NCBI RefSeq assembly: GCF_000761485.1
Contig: NZ_JPMX01000127.1
Location: 1 to 64,000 of the forward strand
DNA length: 64,000 bases
Source of the DNA: Modestobacter caceresii
Lineage (GTDB): Bacteria > Actinomycetota > Actinomycetes > Mycobacteriales > Geodermatophilaceae
Direction: 5' to 3'
Shown here: positions 8,213 to 16,400 of the stretch, one piece after another
Layout: each line of letters opens with the position of its first letter
Position numbering within the stretch: the first letter of the stretch is position 1
Notes under the pieces: model-generated
What the model was told of the DNA's origin: nothing
The model's database searches: none
What the model saw: only the letters and a program-made list of their open reading frames with translations
Made by a program: the position numbers and the translations under genes

Positions 8213-8242
8213 GCGGGTCTCACCCCGGCGGGTGAGACCCGC
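8213..8242. promoter_or_regulatory. Perfect inverted repeat between divergent corA and membrane-protein genes
   Basis: 13-bp arms (8213-8225 and 8230-8242; core GGGTCTCACCC/GGGTGAGACCC) with loop CGGC, 50 bp upstream of the corA start and 76 bp upstream of the rightward gene. It may be an operator or a hairpin in the corA leader. No regulator is identifiable. Confidence 0.45.
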
Positions 8243-8317
8243 GCCGGTGGCGCTGCGGTCGGCCTCCGGAACGCCCGACCTGATCCGGGACACCCGTTCC
8301 GCGGTCAGGAGACCTCC

Positions 8318-8974
8318 GTGCCCAGCGCCGTCCTCGACGCCCCCCGCGCCACCCCCGCCGTCGCCCCGGCGACCGCGCGCCCGGTGCGGCTGCCGGCGAC
8401 CGTCGCCGCCGCCGGTGGGCTCTCCGTGCTGGAGGCCCTGGCGCTGCTCGCCTTCGGGCTGACCAGCCTGGAGGGCGTCTTCGGTTCCGGGGTGCGCCCC
8501 TCCGGCTGGCTCGTCGCCGTCACCCTGCTGCTGCTCGCCGCGTGGGTCGTGCTGTGCGCCGGCGGTGGGGCCGGTCTCGTCGACGGAGCCGGCCGGCTGC
8601 TGCTGGTCGCCGTCGCCGTCGGGGAGATCGCCCTGCTGGTCGTGCTCTGCGCGGTGGGGCTGGTCGGTGCGAACGGGGTCCTGCTGGTGGCGATCGGGCC
8701 GATCGGCGGCCTGCCGGTGCCCGCGCTGGCGCTGCTGGGCCTCGCCGTCCCCACCGGGAAGCTGCTGCTGGCCAGCGCGCCGTCCGCGCTCGCCTGGGTC
8801 GCTGCCGGAGGGCGCCCCCGGCCGGCCCGCCGAGCACCCGTGGTCGAGCACCGCGTGCTGCGGGGCGTCACCGTGGCCGGCATCGGGCTGGCGCTGGCCG
8901 CTGTCGCGCTGGTGGGCGTCCCCGCCGGCGACGTCCCCACACCCAGCACGGTCGCGGTCACCGACGCCCCCTGA
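8318..8974 (+). CDS. Hypothetical integral membrane protein
   Basis: 218 aa from GTG 8318, chosen for the AGGAG 6-7 nt upstream. A short Ala/Pro-rich N-terminus precedes five or so hydrophobic segments (starting around [30 protein letters not shown] and [17 protein letters not shown]). A polar loop around residue 180 ([17 protein letters not shown]) precedes the last helix. No catalytic motif is visible and I recognise no named family. It lies 46 bp before metG on the same strand, but metG appears to have its own promoter. Confidence 0.7.
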   Translation: MPSAVLDAPRATPAVAPATARPVRLPATVAAAGGLSVLEALALLAFGLTSLEGVFGSGVRPSGWLVAVTLLLLAAWVVLCAGGGAGLVDGAGRLLLVAVAVGEIALLVVLCAVGLVGANGVLLVAIGPIGGLPVPALALLGLAVPTGKLLLASAPSALAWVAAGGRPRPARRAPVVEHRVLRGVTVAGIGLALAAVALVGVPAGDVPTPSTVAVTDAP

Positions 8975-9008
8975 GGACGCGCCGGTCAACCCGGTCGACG
9001 CCGGTCAC

Positions 9009-9014
9009 TACCCT
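9009..9014 (+). promoter_or_regulatory. Putative -10 box of a leaderless metG transcript
   Basis: TACCCT lies exactly 6 nt before the metG GTG and there is no Shine-Dalgarno sequence, which predicts transcription starting at or next to the start codon. Confidence 0.45.
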
Positions 9015-9020
9015 CAGCCC

Positions 9021-10841
9021 GTGACAGATCGGCACATCCTCACCGCCGTCGCCTGGCCCTACGCCAACGGCCCGCGGCACATCGGGCACGTCTCCGGGTT
9101 CGGCGTCCCCTCCGACGTCTTCAGCCGGTTCCACCGGATGTCCGGCGACCAGGTGCTGATGGTGAGCGGCACCGACGAGCACGGGACGCCGATCACGGTC
9201 GCCGCGGACGCGGAGGGCATCACCCCGCGGCAGATCGCCGACCGGAACAACCGGGTCATCGTCGACGACCTGGCCAGCCTCGGGCTCAGCTACGACCTCT
9301 TCACCCGGACGACGACGGCCAACCACCGCGCGGTGAGCCAGGAGATCTTCCTCGGGCTGCTGAAGAACGGCTACGTCTTCCCGCAGACCACGCTGGGCGC
9401 GATCAGCCCGTCGACCGGCCGCACGCTGCCCGACCGCTACATCGAGGGCACCTGCCCGATCTGCGGCTACGACGGCGCCCGCGGCGACCAGTGCGACAAC
9501 TGCGGCAACCAGCTGGACCCGATCGACCTGGTGAACCCGGTCAGCCGGATCAACGGCGAGACGCCGAAGTTCGTCGAGGAGGAGCACTACTTCCTGGACC
9601 TGCCGGCGTTCACCCGGGCGCTGGGCGACTGGCTGGGCACCCGGGGGAACTGGCGCCCCAACGTCCTGAACTTCAGCGTCAACCTGCTCGAGGACCTCAA
9701 GCCGCGCAGCTACACCCGGGACATCGACTGGGGCGTGCCGGTGCCGCTGGACGGCTGGCGGGACCGGCCGGACAAGCGCATCTACGTCTGGTTCGACGCC
9801 GTGGTGGGCTACCTGTCGGCGTCCATCGAGTGGGCCCGCCGGTCCGGTGACCCGGAGGCCTGGCGGCAGTGGTGGCAGGCGCCGGACTCCGACGCCTACT
9901 ACTTCATGGGCAAGGACAACATCGTCTTCCACTCCGAAATCTGGCCGGCCCAGCTGCTCGGCTACAACGGGGCGGGCGACAAGGGCGGGACGCCGGGCTC
10001 CTACGGCCGGCTCAACCTGCCCACCGAGGTGGTCTCCAGCGAGTTCCTGACCATGGAGGGGCGGAAGTTCTCCTCCTCGCGCAACGTGGTCATCTACGTC
10101 CGCGACTTCCTCGCCCGCTACGACGCCGACGCGCTGCGCTACTTCATCGCCGTGGCCGGCCCGGAGAACCAGGACACCGACTTCACCTGGGCGGAGTTCC
10201 TGCGTCGCAACAACGACGAGCTGGTCGCCGGGTGGGGCAACCTGGTCAACCGCTCGGTGTCGATGGCCGCCAAGAACGTGGGCGCCGTCCCGACCCCGGG
10301 TGAGCTGACCGACGCCGACCGGGCGCTGCTGGCCACCACCTCCGGGGCCTTCGCCCCGATCGGTGAGCTGCTGTCGCGCAACCGGCAGAAGGCGGCGGCG
10401 ACCGAGGCGATGCGGGTCGTCGGTGAGGCGAACAAGTACCTGTCGGACCAGGCGCCGTGGAAGCTCAAGGAGGACCCGGCCCGCCGGGACACCGTGCTGC
10501 ACACCGCGCTGCAGGCGATCAAGGACTGCAACGCCCTGCTGACGCCGTTCCTGCCGCACTCCTCGCAGCAGGTGCACGAGCTGCTGGGCGGCACCGGCGT
10601 GTGGTCGGTCGCCCCGCAGGTGGTCGAGACCGAGGACCTGGACGACGGCTCGCCGTACCCGATCATCACCGGGCCCTACGACCAGGGGCAGGCCGTCTGG
10701 GCGTCCACGCCGCTGCCGCCGCCGGGCACCCCGCTCGCCCCGCCGAAGCCGGTGTTCACCAAGCTCGACTCCTCGATCGTGGAGGAGGAGCTGCGTCGCC
10801 TGGAGGAGGGCGGCCAGAGCGGGTCGGACGGCGAGGCGTGA
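9021..10841 (+). CDS. metG: Methionyl-tRNA synthetase
   Basis: 606 aa class I aminoacyl-tRNA synthetase that charges tRNA-Met. HIGH motif intact (NGPRHIGH, 16-23), zinc-binding knuckles CPICG and CDNCG around 145-165, [20 protein letters not shown] and a KMSKS-equivalent [10 protein letters not shown] near 347. The anticodon-binding helical domain follows ([14 protein letters not shown]). There is no C-terminal EMAP-like dimerisation domain, as in most actinobacterial MetG. It precedes tatD, the conserved actinobacterial order. Confidence 0.97.
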   Translation: MTDRHILTAVAWPYANGPRHIGHVSGFGVPSDVFSRFHRMSGDQVLMVSGTDEHGTPITVAADAEGITPRQIADRNNRVIVDDLASLGLSYDLFTRTTTANHRAVSQEIFLGLLKNGYVFPQTTLGAISPSTGRTLPDRYIEGTCPICGYDGARGDQCDNCGNQLDPIDLVNPVSRINGETPKFVEEEHYFLDLPAFTRALGDWLGTRGNWRPNVLNFSVNLLEDLKPRSYTRDIDWGVPVPLDGWRDRPDKRIYVWFDAVVGYLSASIEWARRSGDPEAWRQWWQAPDSDAYYFMGKDNIVFHSEIWPAQLLGYNGAGDKGGTPGSYGRLNLPTEVVSSEFLTMEGRKFSSSRNVVIYVRDFLARYDADALRYFIAVAGPENQDTDFTWAEFLRRNNDELVAGWGNLVNRSVSMAAKNVGAVPTPGELTDADRALLATTSGAFAPIGELLSRNRQKAAATEAMRVVGEANKYLSDQAPWKLKEDPARRDTVLHTALQAIKDCNALLTPFLPHSSQQVHELLGGTGVWSVAPQVVETEDLDDGSPYPIITGPYDQGQAVWASTPLPPPGTPLAPPKPVFTKLDSSIVEEELRRLEEGGQSGSDGEA

Positions 10842-10892
10842 CCTCCCGGACCACCACAATGGCCATCCCGGTGGCGGCGTGAGCCGGTCGGC

Positions 10893-10920
10893 TGGGGCCA
10901 GAATCGCGATCTTGGCCCCA
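10893..10920. repeat. 28-bp palindrome between 14-bp direct repeats
   Basis: Arms TGGGGCCA and TGGCCCCA surround a centre whose core ATCGCGAT is itself a palindrome; only two symmetric positions on each side mismatch. A 14-bp direct repeat (GTGAGCCGGTCGGC) occurs at 10879-10892, touching the palindrome, and at 10935-10948, where it forms the tatD start. It may be a small dispersed element or a duplicated start region. Confidence 0.6.
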
Positions 10921-10934
10921 GAGGGAGGCCGGGG

Positions 10935-11807
10935 GTGAGCCGGTCGGCGTCCTCGCGGGCGAACCGGCGGGGTGAGCCGCCGCCGTCCCCGGAGCCGCTG
11001 CCGTCCCCGGCGGTCGACAGCCACACGCACTTCGACATCGCCGTGGGCGGCGAGGACCGGGAGCCCACCGACGCGGAGGTCGACGAGGCGATCGCGGCCG
11101 CCGTGGCCGTCGGCGTCCCGCGGCTGGTGCAGGTCGGGGTGGACGTCGGGTCGTCGCGCTGGTCGGCCGCGCTCGCGGCCCGGCACCCGAACGTGCTGGC
11201 GGCGGTGGCGCTGCACCCCAACGAGGCAGGGGCCGGGGCGGCGACCGAGACGGCGCTGGCCGAGATCGACCGGCTCGCCGCGCTGCCCCAGGTGCGGGCG
11301 GTGGGGGAGACCGGCCTGGACCGCTACCGCACCGGCCCCGAGGGCTGGGCCGCCCAGGAGGCCTCCTTCCGGGCGCACATCGACATCGCCAAGCGGCACG
11401 GGATCGCCCTGGTCATCCACGACCGCGACGCCCACGACGAGGTGCTCCGGGTGCTGGACGACGAGGGTGCGCCCGAGCACACCGTCTTCCACTGCTTCTC
11501 CGGGGACGCCGGGTTCGCCCGGGCCTGCCTCGAGCGCGGCCACGTGCTGTCCTTCGCCGGCACGGTCACCTTCTCCAGCGCCGGCGCCCTGCGCGAGGCG
11601 GCGGCGCTCACCCCGCTGGACCAGCTGCTGGTCGAGACCGACGCCCCGTTCCTGACCCCGGCCCCGCTGCGCGGGCGCCCGAACTCCGCCCGGCTGGTAC
11701 CGCACACGGTCCGGGCGCTCGCGGAGGTCACCGGGGTGCCGCTGGACCAGCTGTGCGGCGCCCTCACCGCCACCGCGGAGCGCGTCTTCGGCCCTTGGGA
11801 CGACTGA
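10935..11807 (+). CDS. tatD: TatD-family metal-dependent deoxyribonuclease
   Basis: 290 aa from GTG 10935, with GAGGGAGG about 6-12 nt upstream. The TatD TIM-barrel metal ligands are present: DSHTHFD near residue 28-34 (HxH), VGETGLDRY (E), LVIHDRDA (H), VFHCFSGD (H) and LVETDAPFL (D). The first ~25 residues are a low-complexity Arg/Pro/Ser extension. The family has 3'-5' exonuclease/DNase activity and roles in DNA repair and quality control. It lies between metG and rpfB as in mycobacteria. Confidence 0.94.
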   Translation: MSRSASSRANRRGEPPPSPEPLPSPAVDSHTHFDIAVGGEDREPTDAEVDEAIAAAVAVGVPRLVQVGVDVGSSRWSAALAARHPNVLAAVALHPNEAGAGAATETALAEIDRLAALPQVRAVGETGLDRYRTGPEGWAAQEASFRAHIDIAKRHGIALVIHDRDAHDEVLRVLDDEGAPEHTVFHCFSGDAGFARACLERGHVLSFAGTVTFSSAGALREAAALTPLDQLLVETDAPFLTPAPLRGRPNSARLVPHTVRALAEVTGVPLDQLCGALTATAERVFGPWDD

Positions 11808-11855
11808 GGCGGGTGGGCCGCCCCCCGGCCAGCTGAACCGGGGCACACTGGGGGA

Positions 11856-12689
11856 GTGGGCCGCCTCATCGCCGTCGTGCTCTTCATCGCCTTGATGGTC
11901 CCGGCCGCCATGCTGGCCCGGGGCTGGTCACTCGCGTCCGGTCGCCGGGCCGTCGCCTCCGCCGGTGTCGAGTTCGTCCCGGTGACGCCGGAGGCGACCG
12001 CGCAGCTCGCCCGCCAGGCCACCCATGCCCACCGGGTGCGGCTCCTCGGGCTGCTGCTCGGCCTGGCGCTGGTGGTCAGCACGGTGGTGCTGTTCGCCGA
12101 GGCGTCGGTCTTCCTCTGGGTGCCCGCCCTCGCCGTGGGCCTGCTGGCCGGCGTGCTGCTGGCCGAGGCGACCCGGCCGCGGCCGCGCTGGGCGACGGCC
12201 AGCCCGGCGCGCCGGCCGCGGCGGTCGGAGCAGATCTCGCTCTGGCTGCTGTGGACCATGCGCGCCGCGGTCGCCGGGGTGGTGCTCACCGCCCTGCTCC
12301 AGGTCGACGACCTGGCGTCGCCGGTCGTGGCGACGGCGACGGCGGTGCCGCTGGCCGGATGGCTGCTGGCCGAGGCCGCCCTGCTGCGGGTGTGGCTGCG
12401 CCCGCTCCCCGCCGAGGGCGCCGACGTGCCGGTCGACGAGGCGCAGCGCACCTGGACCGCGCACCTGTCGGTCGCCGCGGCCAGCGTGCTCGCCCTGCTC
12501 CCGCTGGGGGCGCTGCTGCTCCGCGCCGCGATCGACCTCGGCGACCAGGTGACCTCCGACGGCGCCGGGCTGCTGCCGGTGGCCCTCGTCGCGGGCGGGT
12601 TCTCCGCGATCATCGCCGGACTGGTGGTGGCCGGCTTCCTGGTGACCTGGTTGCGCCCCGTGCGGCAGGCCTCGCCCGCGCTGGCCTGA
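11856..12689 (+). CDS. Hypothetical membrane protein (about seven helices)
   Basis: 277 aa from GTG 11856. Hydrophobic helices cover about 4-22, 58-78, 83-103, 130-148, 155-178, 205-228 and 242-266, with cytoplasmic-type Arg-rich loops between. No conserved active-site motif or named domain is apparent. It follows tatD by 48 bp and could be cotranscribed with it. Confidence 0.7.
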   Translation: MGRLIAVVLFIALMVPAAMLARGWSLASGRRAVASAGVEFVPVTPEATAQLARQATHAHRVRLLGLLLGLALVVSTVVLFAEASVFLWVPALAVGLLAGVLLAEATRPRPRWATASPARRPRRSEQISLWLLWTMRAAVAGVVLTALLQVDDLASPVVATATAVPLAGWLLAEAALLRVWLRPLPAEGADVPVDEAQRTWTAHLSVAAASVLALLPLGALLLRAAIDLGDQVTSDGAGLLPVALVAGGFSAIIAGLVVAGFLVTWLRPVRQASPALA

Positions 12690-12867
12690 GGCGTTCCGGG
12701 CGCACGGCCGGCTGTGGCCTTGCGCACGGCGTCGACCCGGGTGGCTTGGCGCGCTGATGGCGCGTTTCTCACTCACCGTGTCGGCGCGCCTGCGGAGGGC
12801 TGAGTCGACATGGTGGTTTCTTGATCCCGCACCGTTCTCTTCCGTCAGGCGTTCGTTATCGTGCCGT

Positions 12868-13010
12868 GACCGACAAGCCGGGGTGGGGAACACCTGGGCG
12901 CTCGTTCCTGCCCGGGTGACCGCTCCCGGACCCGGAGCTCGTCGGGCCGCACGGTGATGGGCGCCGCCCTCCGGGTGAGGTCCGTCGGCTGTCGCCCTCG
13001 TTCCCCTGCC
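12868..13010 (+). ncRNA. Possible c-di-AMP (ydaO-yuaA) riboswitch upstream of rpfB
   Basis: The 329-bp gap before rpfB contains no gene. Its distal part holds blocks like the ydaO class: GGGGAAC (about 12885), GGGTGA with CCGCTCC (about 12915), a second GGGTGA, and CCGTCGGCTG near the 3' end, where the class has CAGCTAACC. rpf and other cell-wall hydrolase genes are the classic targets of this riboswitch in actinobacteria. The CAGCTAACC block is not conserved, so this is a weak call. The proximal part (12690-12867) holds only a possible promoter (TTGATC at 12821). Confidence 0.3.
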
Positions 13011-13033
13011 CGGGCCCCGTGACCCGTGGATGT

Positions 13034-14137
13034 GTTGTGCACCGATCGCTGAAGTCGATTCTCTTCGTCCTGGTCCTGCTGGGCCTGGTGGGCGGTTCCG
13101 CTGCCTACTTCGCTGCCCAGAAGACGGTGACCCTGACCGTCGACGGCCAGTCGCGCGAGGTGCGCACCTATGCCGGCACGGCCGCTGAGGTGCTGGCGGA
13201 CGAGGGCCTGGAGCCCGCCTCGCAGGACGTCGTCCTGCCCGACCCCGGCGACGCCATCGGCGACGGCGCCACGATCGTGCTCAACCGCGCCCGCCCGCTG
13301 ACGCTGACCGTCGACGGGGTGCGCACCGACGTCTACACGACGGCCCTCTCGGTCGACGGCGCGCTGGCCGAGCTCGGGTACCGCACCGACGAGCTGGTGC
13401 TCTCCGCCAGCCGCAGCCAGCGCCTGCCGCTGGACGGCATGGACCTCGCCATCACCACCAACAAGGACGTCACGCTGATCGCGGACGGCCAGCAGCGCGT
13501 GGTCACCACCACCGCGGCGACCGCCGGTGACCTGCTGGCCGAGCAGGGCATCGCCCTGTCGGCCACCGACCGCACCTCGATCTACCCGCAGCAGCCCCTG
13601 CTGGACGCGATGGTCCTGCGGGTCACCCGGGTCGTCGTCACCGACGTGACCGAGGTCCAGCCGCTGGACTACGCGACCGTCGAGACGCCGGACCCGAACG
13701 CCTTCCAGGGGCAGCGCACGGTCACCCAGCAGGGGGTCGAGGGCGCGCAGACGGTCACCTGGCGGGTCACCGTCACCGATGGGGTCGAGACCGGCCGCGA
13801 GCAGCTGGGCGTCGAGGTCAGCACCCCGGCGGTCGACCAGCAGGTGGCCGTCGGCACCAAGGAGAAGCCGGCGGCACCGGCCGCCGTGGTCAGCGCCGAC
13901 GGCCTGAACTGGGCCGCGCTGGCCGCCTGCGAGTCCGGTGGCCGGCCCACCGCGGTGAGCGGCACCGGCAAGTACCGCGGCATGTACCAGTTCTCCACGA
14001 GCACCTGGTCCGCCGTCGGGGGCAGCGGTGACCCGGCCGCCGCGTCGGCCGAGGAGCAGACCATGCGGGCGCAGATGCTGTACGCCCGTTCCGGCGCAGG
14101 GCAGTGGCCGCACTGCGGCCCTCGCCTGTTCGGCTGA
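13034..14137 (+). CDS. rpfB: Resuscitation-promoting factor RpfB
   Basis: 367 aa from GTG 13034; a GTG five codons upstream (13019) is an alternative. An N-terminal anchor/signal helix ([19 protein letters not shown]) is followed by three DUF348 repeats (each with a TVDG or equivalent strand), a G5 domain ([19 protein letters not shown]) and a C-terminal Rpf transglycosylase-like domain starting [13 protein letters not shown], which includes the catalytic Glu and paired cysteines (ACESGG, PHCGP). This is the RpfB domain order. It cleaves peptidoglycan and promotes resuscitation from dormancy. rsmA and ispE follow, as in mycobacteria. Confidence 0.95.
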   Translation, partial: VVHRSLKSILFVLVLLGLVGGSAAYFAAQKTVTLTVDGQSREVRTYAGTAAEVLADEGLEPASQDVVLPDPGDAIGDGATIVLNRARPLTLTVDGVRTDVYTTALSVDGALAELGYRTDELVLSASRSQRLPLDGMDLAITTNKDVTLIADGQQRVVTTTAATAGDLLAEQGIALSATDRTSIYPQQPLLDAMVLRVTRVVVTDVTEVQPLDYATVETPDPNAFQGQRTVTQQGVEGAQTVTWRVTVTDGVETGREQLGVEVSTPAVDQQVAVGTKEKPAAPAAVVSADGLNWAALAACESGGRPTAVSGTGKYRGMYQFSTSTWSAVGGSGDPAAASAEEQTMRAQMLYARSGAGQWPHCGPRLFG

Positions 14138-14145
14138 TGCAGGTC

Positions 14146-14205
14146 GAAGGACCCCGTCGCCCCCCGGCCCTCGCGAGCTCGGGTCGGGACCCTGCGACGG
14201 GGCCG
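14146..14205 (+). repeat. Structured dispersed repeat, copy A
   Basis: Begins GAAGGACCCC and ends GGGGCCG. The outer stem pairs CCCCGTCGC with GCGACGGGG around an inner hairpin containing CTCGCGAGCTCG. A second copy, inverted, is at 55727-55785, with compensatory changes in the outer stem. Here it follows rpfB and may double as its terminator. A separate 9-bp hairpin (CCCGCCGCG/CGCGGCGGG) follows at about 14211-14238. Confidence 0.65.
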
Positions 14206-14255
14206 GAGCCCCGCCGCGCGCAGGCTCGCGGCGGGCCCCTGCAGCGAGGCCGGTC

Positions 14256-15110
14256 GTGACGGCCTTGCTCGGTGCGGCCGCGATCCGCGAGCTGGCCCAG
14301 CAGCTGGACCTGCGACCGACCAAGACCCTCGGGCAGAACTTCCTGCACGACGCCAACACGATCCGCAAGATCGTCCGGACCGCCGGCCTGCACGAGGACG
14401 ACGTCGTGTGCGAGGTCGGGCCGGGCCTCGGGTCGCTGACCCTGGGGCTGCTGCCCGCCTGCGCACACGTGACCGCCGTGGAGATCGACCCCCGGCTGGC
14501 CGACCAGCTGCCGGTGACCGTCGCCCAGCGGGCCCCGGACGTGGCGGGGCGGCTCACCGTGGTGACCGCGGACGCCCTCCGGGTGCAGGAGCTGCCCGGG
14601 CCCCCGCCCACGGCCCTGGTGGCCAACCTGCCCTACAACATCGCCGTCCCGGTGCTGCTGCACCTGCTGGAGCTGGTGCCCACCATCCGCACCTCGCTGG
14701 TGCTGGTGCAGGCCGAGGTCGCCGACCGGCTCGCCGCCGCACCCGGCACGCCCGCCTACGGGGTGCCCAGCGTCAAGGCCGCCTGGTACGCCGACGTCCG
14801 GCGGGCCGGCAACGTCCCGCGGCCGGTCTTCTGGCCGGTGCCCAACGTCGACTCCGGACTGGTCGCGCTGACCCGCCGACCGGCGCCGGACGGCGACCGG
14901 GCGGCCACCTTCGCCGTCATCGACGCGGCCTTCGCCACCCGGCGCAAGGGCCTGCGGGCGGCGCTGGCTCGCTGGGCCGGCAGCCCGGCCGCCGCCGAGG
15001 CCCGGCTGCGCGCCGCCGGCATCGACCCGACCACGCGGGGGGAGCAGCTGTCGGTCACCGACTTCGCCCGGCTCGCGGCCACCGACCCGGTCACCGCGGA
15101 GGGGCGGTAG
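14256..15110 (+). CDS. rsmA: 16S rRNA (adenine-1518/1519-N6)-dimethyltransferase RsmA (KsgA)
   Basis: 284 aa from GTG 14256. Rossmann-type SAM methyltransferase: [22 protein letters not shown] (motif I), [11 protein letters not shown] (motif II) and the catalytic NLPYNIA (motif IV), then the C-terminal helical domain ([11 protein letters not shown]). It dimethylates two adjacent adenines in helix 45 of 16S rRNA during small-subunit maturation. Start supported by conservation of the following region. ispE follows after 67 bp. Confidence 0.96.
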   Translation: MTALLGAAAIRELAQQLDLRPTKTLGQNFLHDANTIRKIVRTAGLHEDDVVCEVGPGLGSLTLGLLPACAHVTAVEIDPRLADQLPVTVAQRAPDVAGRLTVVTADALRVQELPGPPPTALVANLPYNIAVPVLLHLLELVPTIRTSLVLVQAEVADRLAAAPGTPAYGVPSVKAAWYADVRRAGNVPRPVFWPVPNVDSGLVALTRRPAPDGDRAATFAVIDAAFATRRKGLRAALARWAGSPAAAEARLRAAGIDPTTRGEQLSVTDFARLAATDPVTAEGR

Positions 15111-15177
15111 CGCGTGCCGCGGCCGGGAGGCGAGGTGCACCGGTCGGCGACGGTGGACCGGCGGGCAGGATGACCCG

Positions 15178-16146
15178 ATGAGCAACGCGACCGCAGGCGG
15201 CCCCGGCCGGCTCGCCGGCAACGGCGCCATCACGGCGCGGGCGCCGGCGAAGGTCAACGTGCACCTCGGCGTGGGGCCGCTGCGGGCCGACGGCTTCCAC
15301 GAGCTGGAGACGGTCTTCCTCGCCGTGTCGCTGTTCGACACGGTCACCGTCCGCCGCGCCGAGGGGCTCTCGCTCAGCGTCCGCGGCGAGGGGACGGGGA
15401 GCAGTGGAGGCCCGGCGAGCGTGCCCACCGACCAGCGCAACCTGGTCTGGCAGGCCGCCGAGCTGCTCGCTCGGCACGCCGGGGTGGCCGCCGATGCCCA
15501 CCTGACCGTCGACAAGTCGATCCCGGCCGCGGCCGGGCTGGCCGGCGGCAGCGCCGACGCCGCGGCGACGCTGGTGGCGCTCGACGCACTGTGGGGGACC
15601 CGGGCGACTCGCGGCGACCTGGCTGCGCTCGCCGCAGTGCTGGGCAGCGACGTCCCCTTCAGCCTGCTCGGCGGGGTGGCGCTGGGCACCGGGCGCGGCG
15701 AGCGGCTGACGCCGGTGCTGGCCCGCCGGCGCTGGGACTGGGTGCTCGGGATCGCCGGGGAGGGGCTGTCGACCCCCACCGTGTACGGCGAGCTGGACGC
15801 CCAGCGGGCAGCCGGGACCCTGCCGGACGGCGGGCTGATGGCCGCCACCGGGCCGGTGCTCGCCGCGCTGCACAGCGGTCCGGCGTCGGCGCTGGCGGCC
15901 GCGCTGCACAACGACCTCCAGGCGCCGGCGCTCCGGCTGCGCCCGGAGCTGGACCGGGCGATGCGGGTCGCGACCGAGGCCGGGGCCCGGGCGGCGCTGG
16001 TCAGCGGCTCCGGCCCGACGGTGGCCGCGTTGGCCGAGGACGAGGACGGCGCCGTCCGGCTGGCCGATGAGCTCGCCGGTGCCGGGGTGTTCCGGACCGT
16101 GCGGGCCGTGCACGGCCCGGTCCACGGCGCCCGCCTGGTGGGCTGA
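15178..16146 (+). CDS. ispE: 4-diphosphocytidyl-2-C-methyl-D-erythritol kinase
   Basis: 322 aa GHMP kinase of the non-mevalonate isoprenoid pathway; it phosphorylates the 2-hydroxyl of CDP-methylerythritol. Substrate motif APAKVNVHLGVGPLRADGFHEL, ATP-binding PAAAGLAGGSADAAA (about 121-135) and the third GHMP motif LVSGSGPTVAAL (about 278-289) are intact. ATG 15178 is preceded by CAGGAT six bases upstream, a degenerate -10, so leaderless expression is possible. Confidence 0.96.
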   Translation: MSNATAGGPGRLAGNGAITARAPAKVNVHLGVGPLRADGFHELETVFLAVSLFDTVTVRRAEGLSLSVRGEGTGSSGGPASVPTDQRNLVWQAAELLARHAGVAADAHLTVDKSIPAAAGLAGGSADAAATLVALDALWGTRATRGDLAALAAVLGSDVPFSLLGGVALGTGRGERLTPVLARRRWDWVLGIAGEGLSTPTVYGELDAQRAAGTLPDGGLMAATGPVLAALHSGPASALAAALHNDLQAPALRLRPELDRAMRVATEAGARAALVSGSGPTVAALAEDEDGAVRLADELAGAGVFRTVRAVHGPVHGARLVG

Positions 16147-16226
16147 TCCCCGCCCGACCGGGTCCGTCCGGCCACCGTCCGACGTCCCGGAGGGCGGGCC
16201 TGGGTGCCCGCTCCCGACGTCGGCCC

Positions 16227-16232
16227 TAGGCT
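16227..16232 (+). promoter_or_regulatory. Putative -10 box of tRNA-Gln
   Basis: TAGGCT matches TAnnnT, 41 nt before the mature tRNA in a gene-free 127-bp stretch. The same hexamer precedes eno. No clear -35. Confidence 0.3.
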
Positions 16233-16273
16233 CAGGGTGGGCCGCCGCGGTTCTGCCCCGGCGGGCCGGTTGA

Positions 16274-16349
16274 TGGGGGATGGGGTAATCGGCAGCCCGC
16301 CGGCCTTTGGAGCCGTGCAGTCTCGGTTCGAGTCCGAGTCCCCCAGCCA
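16274..16349 (+). tRNA. tRNA-Gln, anticodon TTG
   Basis: Acceptor TGGGGGA/TCCCCCA (U1-A72, typical of tRNA-Gln), D-arm GGGT/GCCC, anticodon loop CTTTGGA (anticodon TTG, reads CAA), T-arm CTCGG-TTCGAGT-CCGAG and discriminator G at 16346. CCA is encoded (16347-16349), unlike the other two tRNAs in the window. The outermost anticodon-stem pair is a C:T mismatch. Confidence 0.93.
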
Positions 16350-16400
16350 GTCAGCGCCGACGCGCGCCGCCAACCGTCGCCATCGCGAGGAGTTCGTTCC

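Noticed and set aside
8958-11846. 962-codon minus-strand frame across metG and tatD
   Set aside because: Antisense to two genes with intact active-site motifs; no domain in the frame.
13034-13045. GTTGTGCAC near the rpfB start as a third DUF559-type repeat
   Set aside because: Only one arm is present and no GCGCACAAC partner follows at the right distance; it lies at the gene start and is probably chance.
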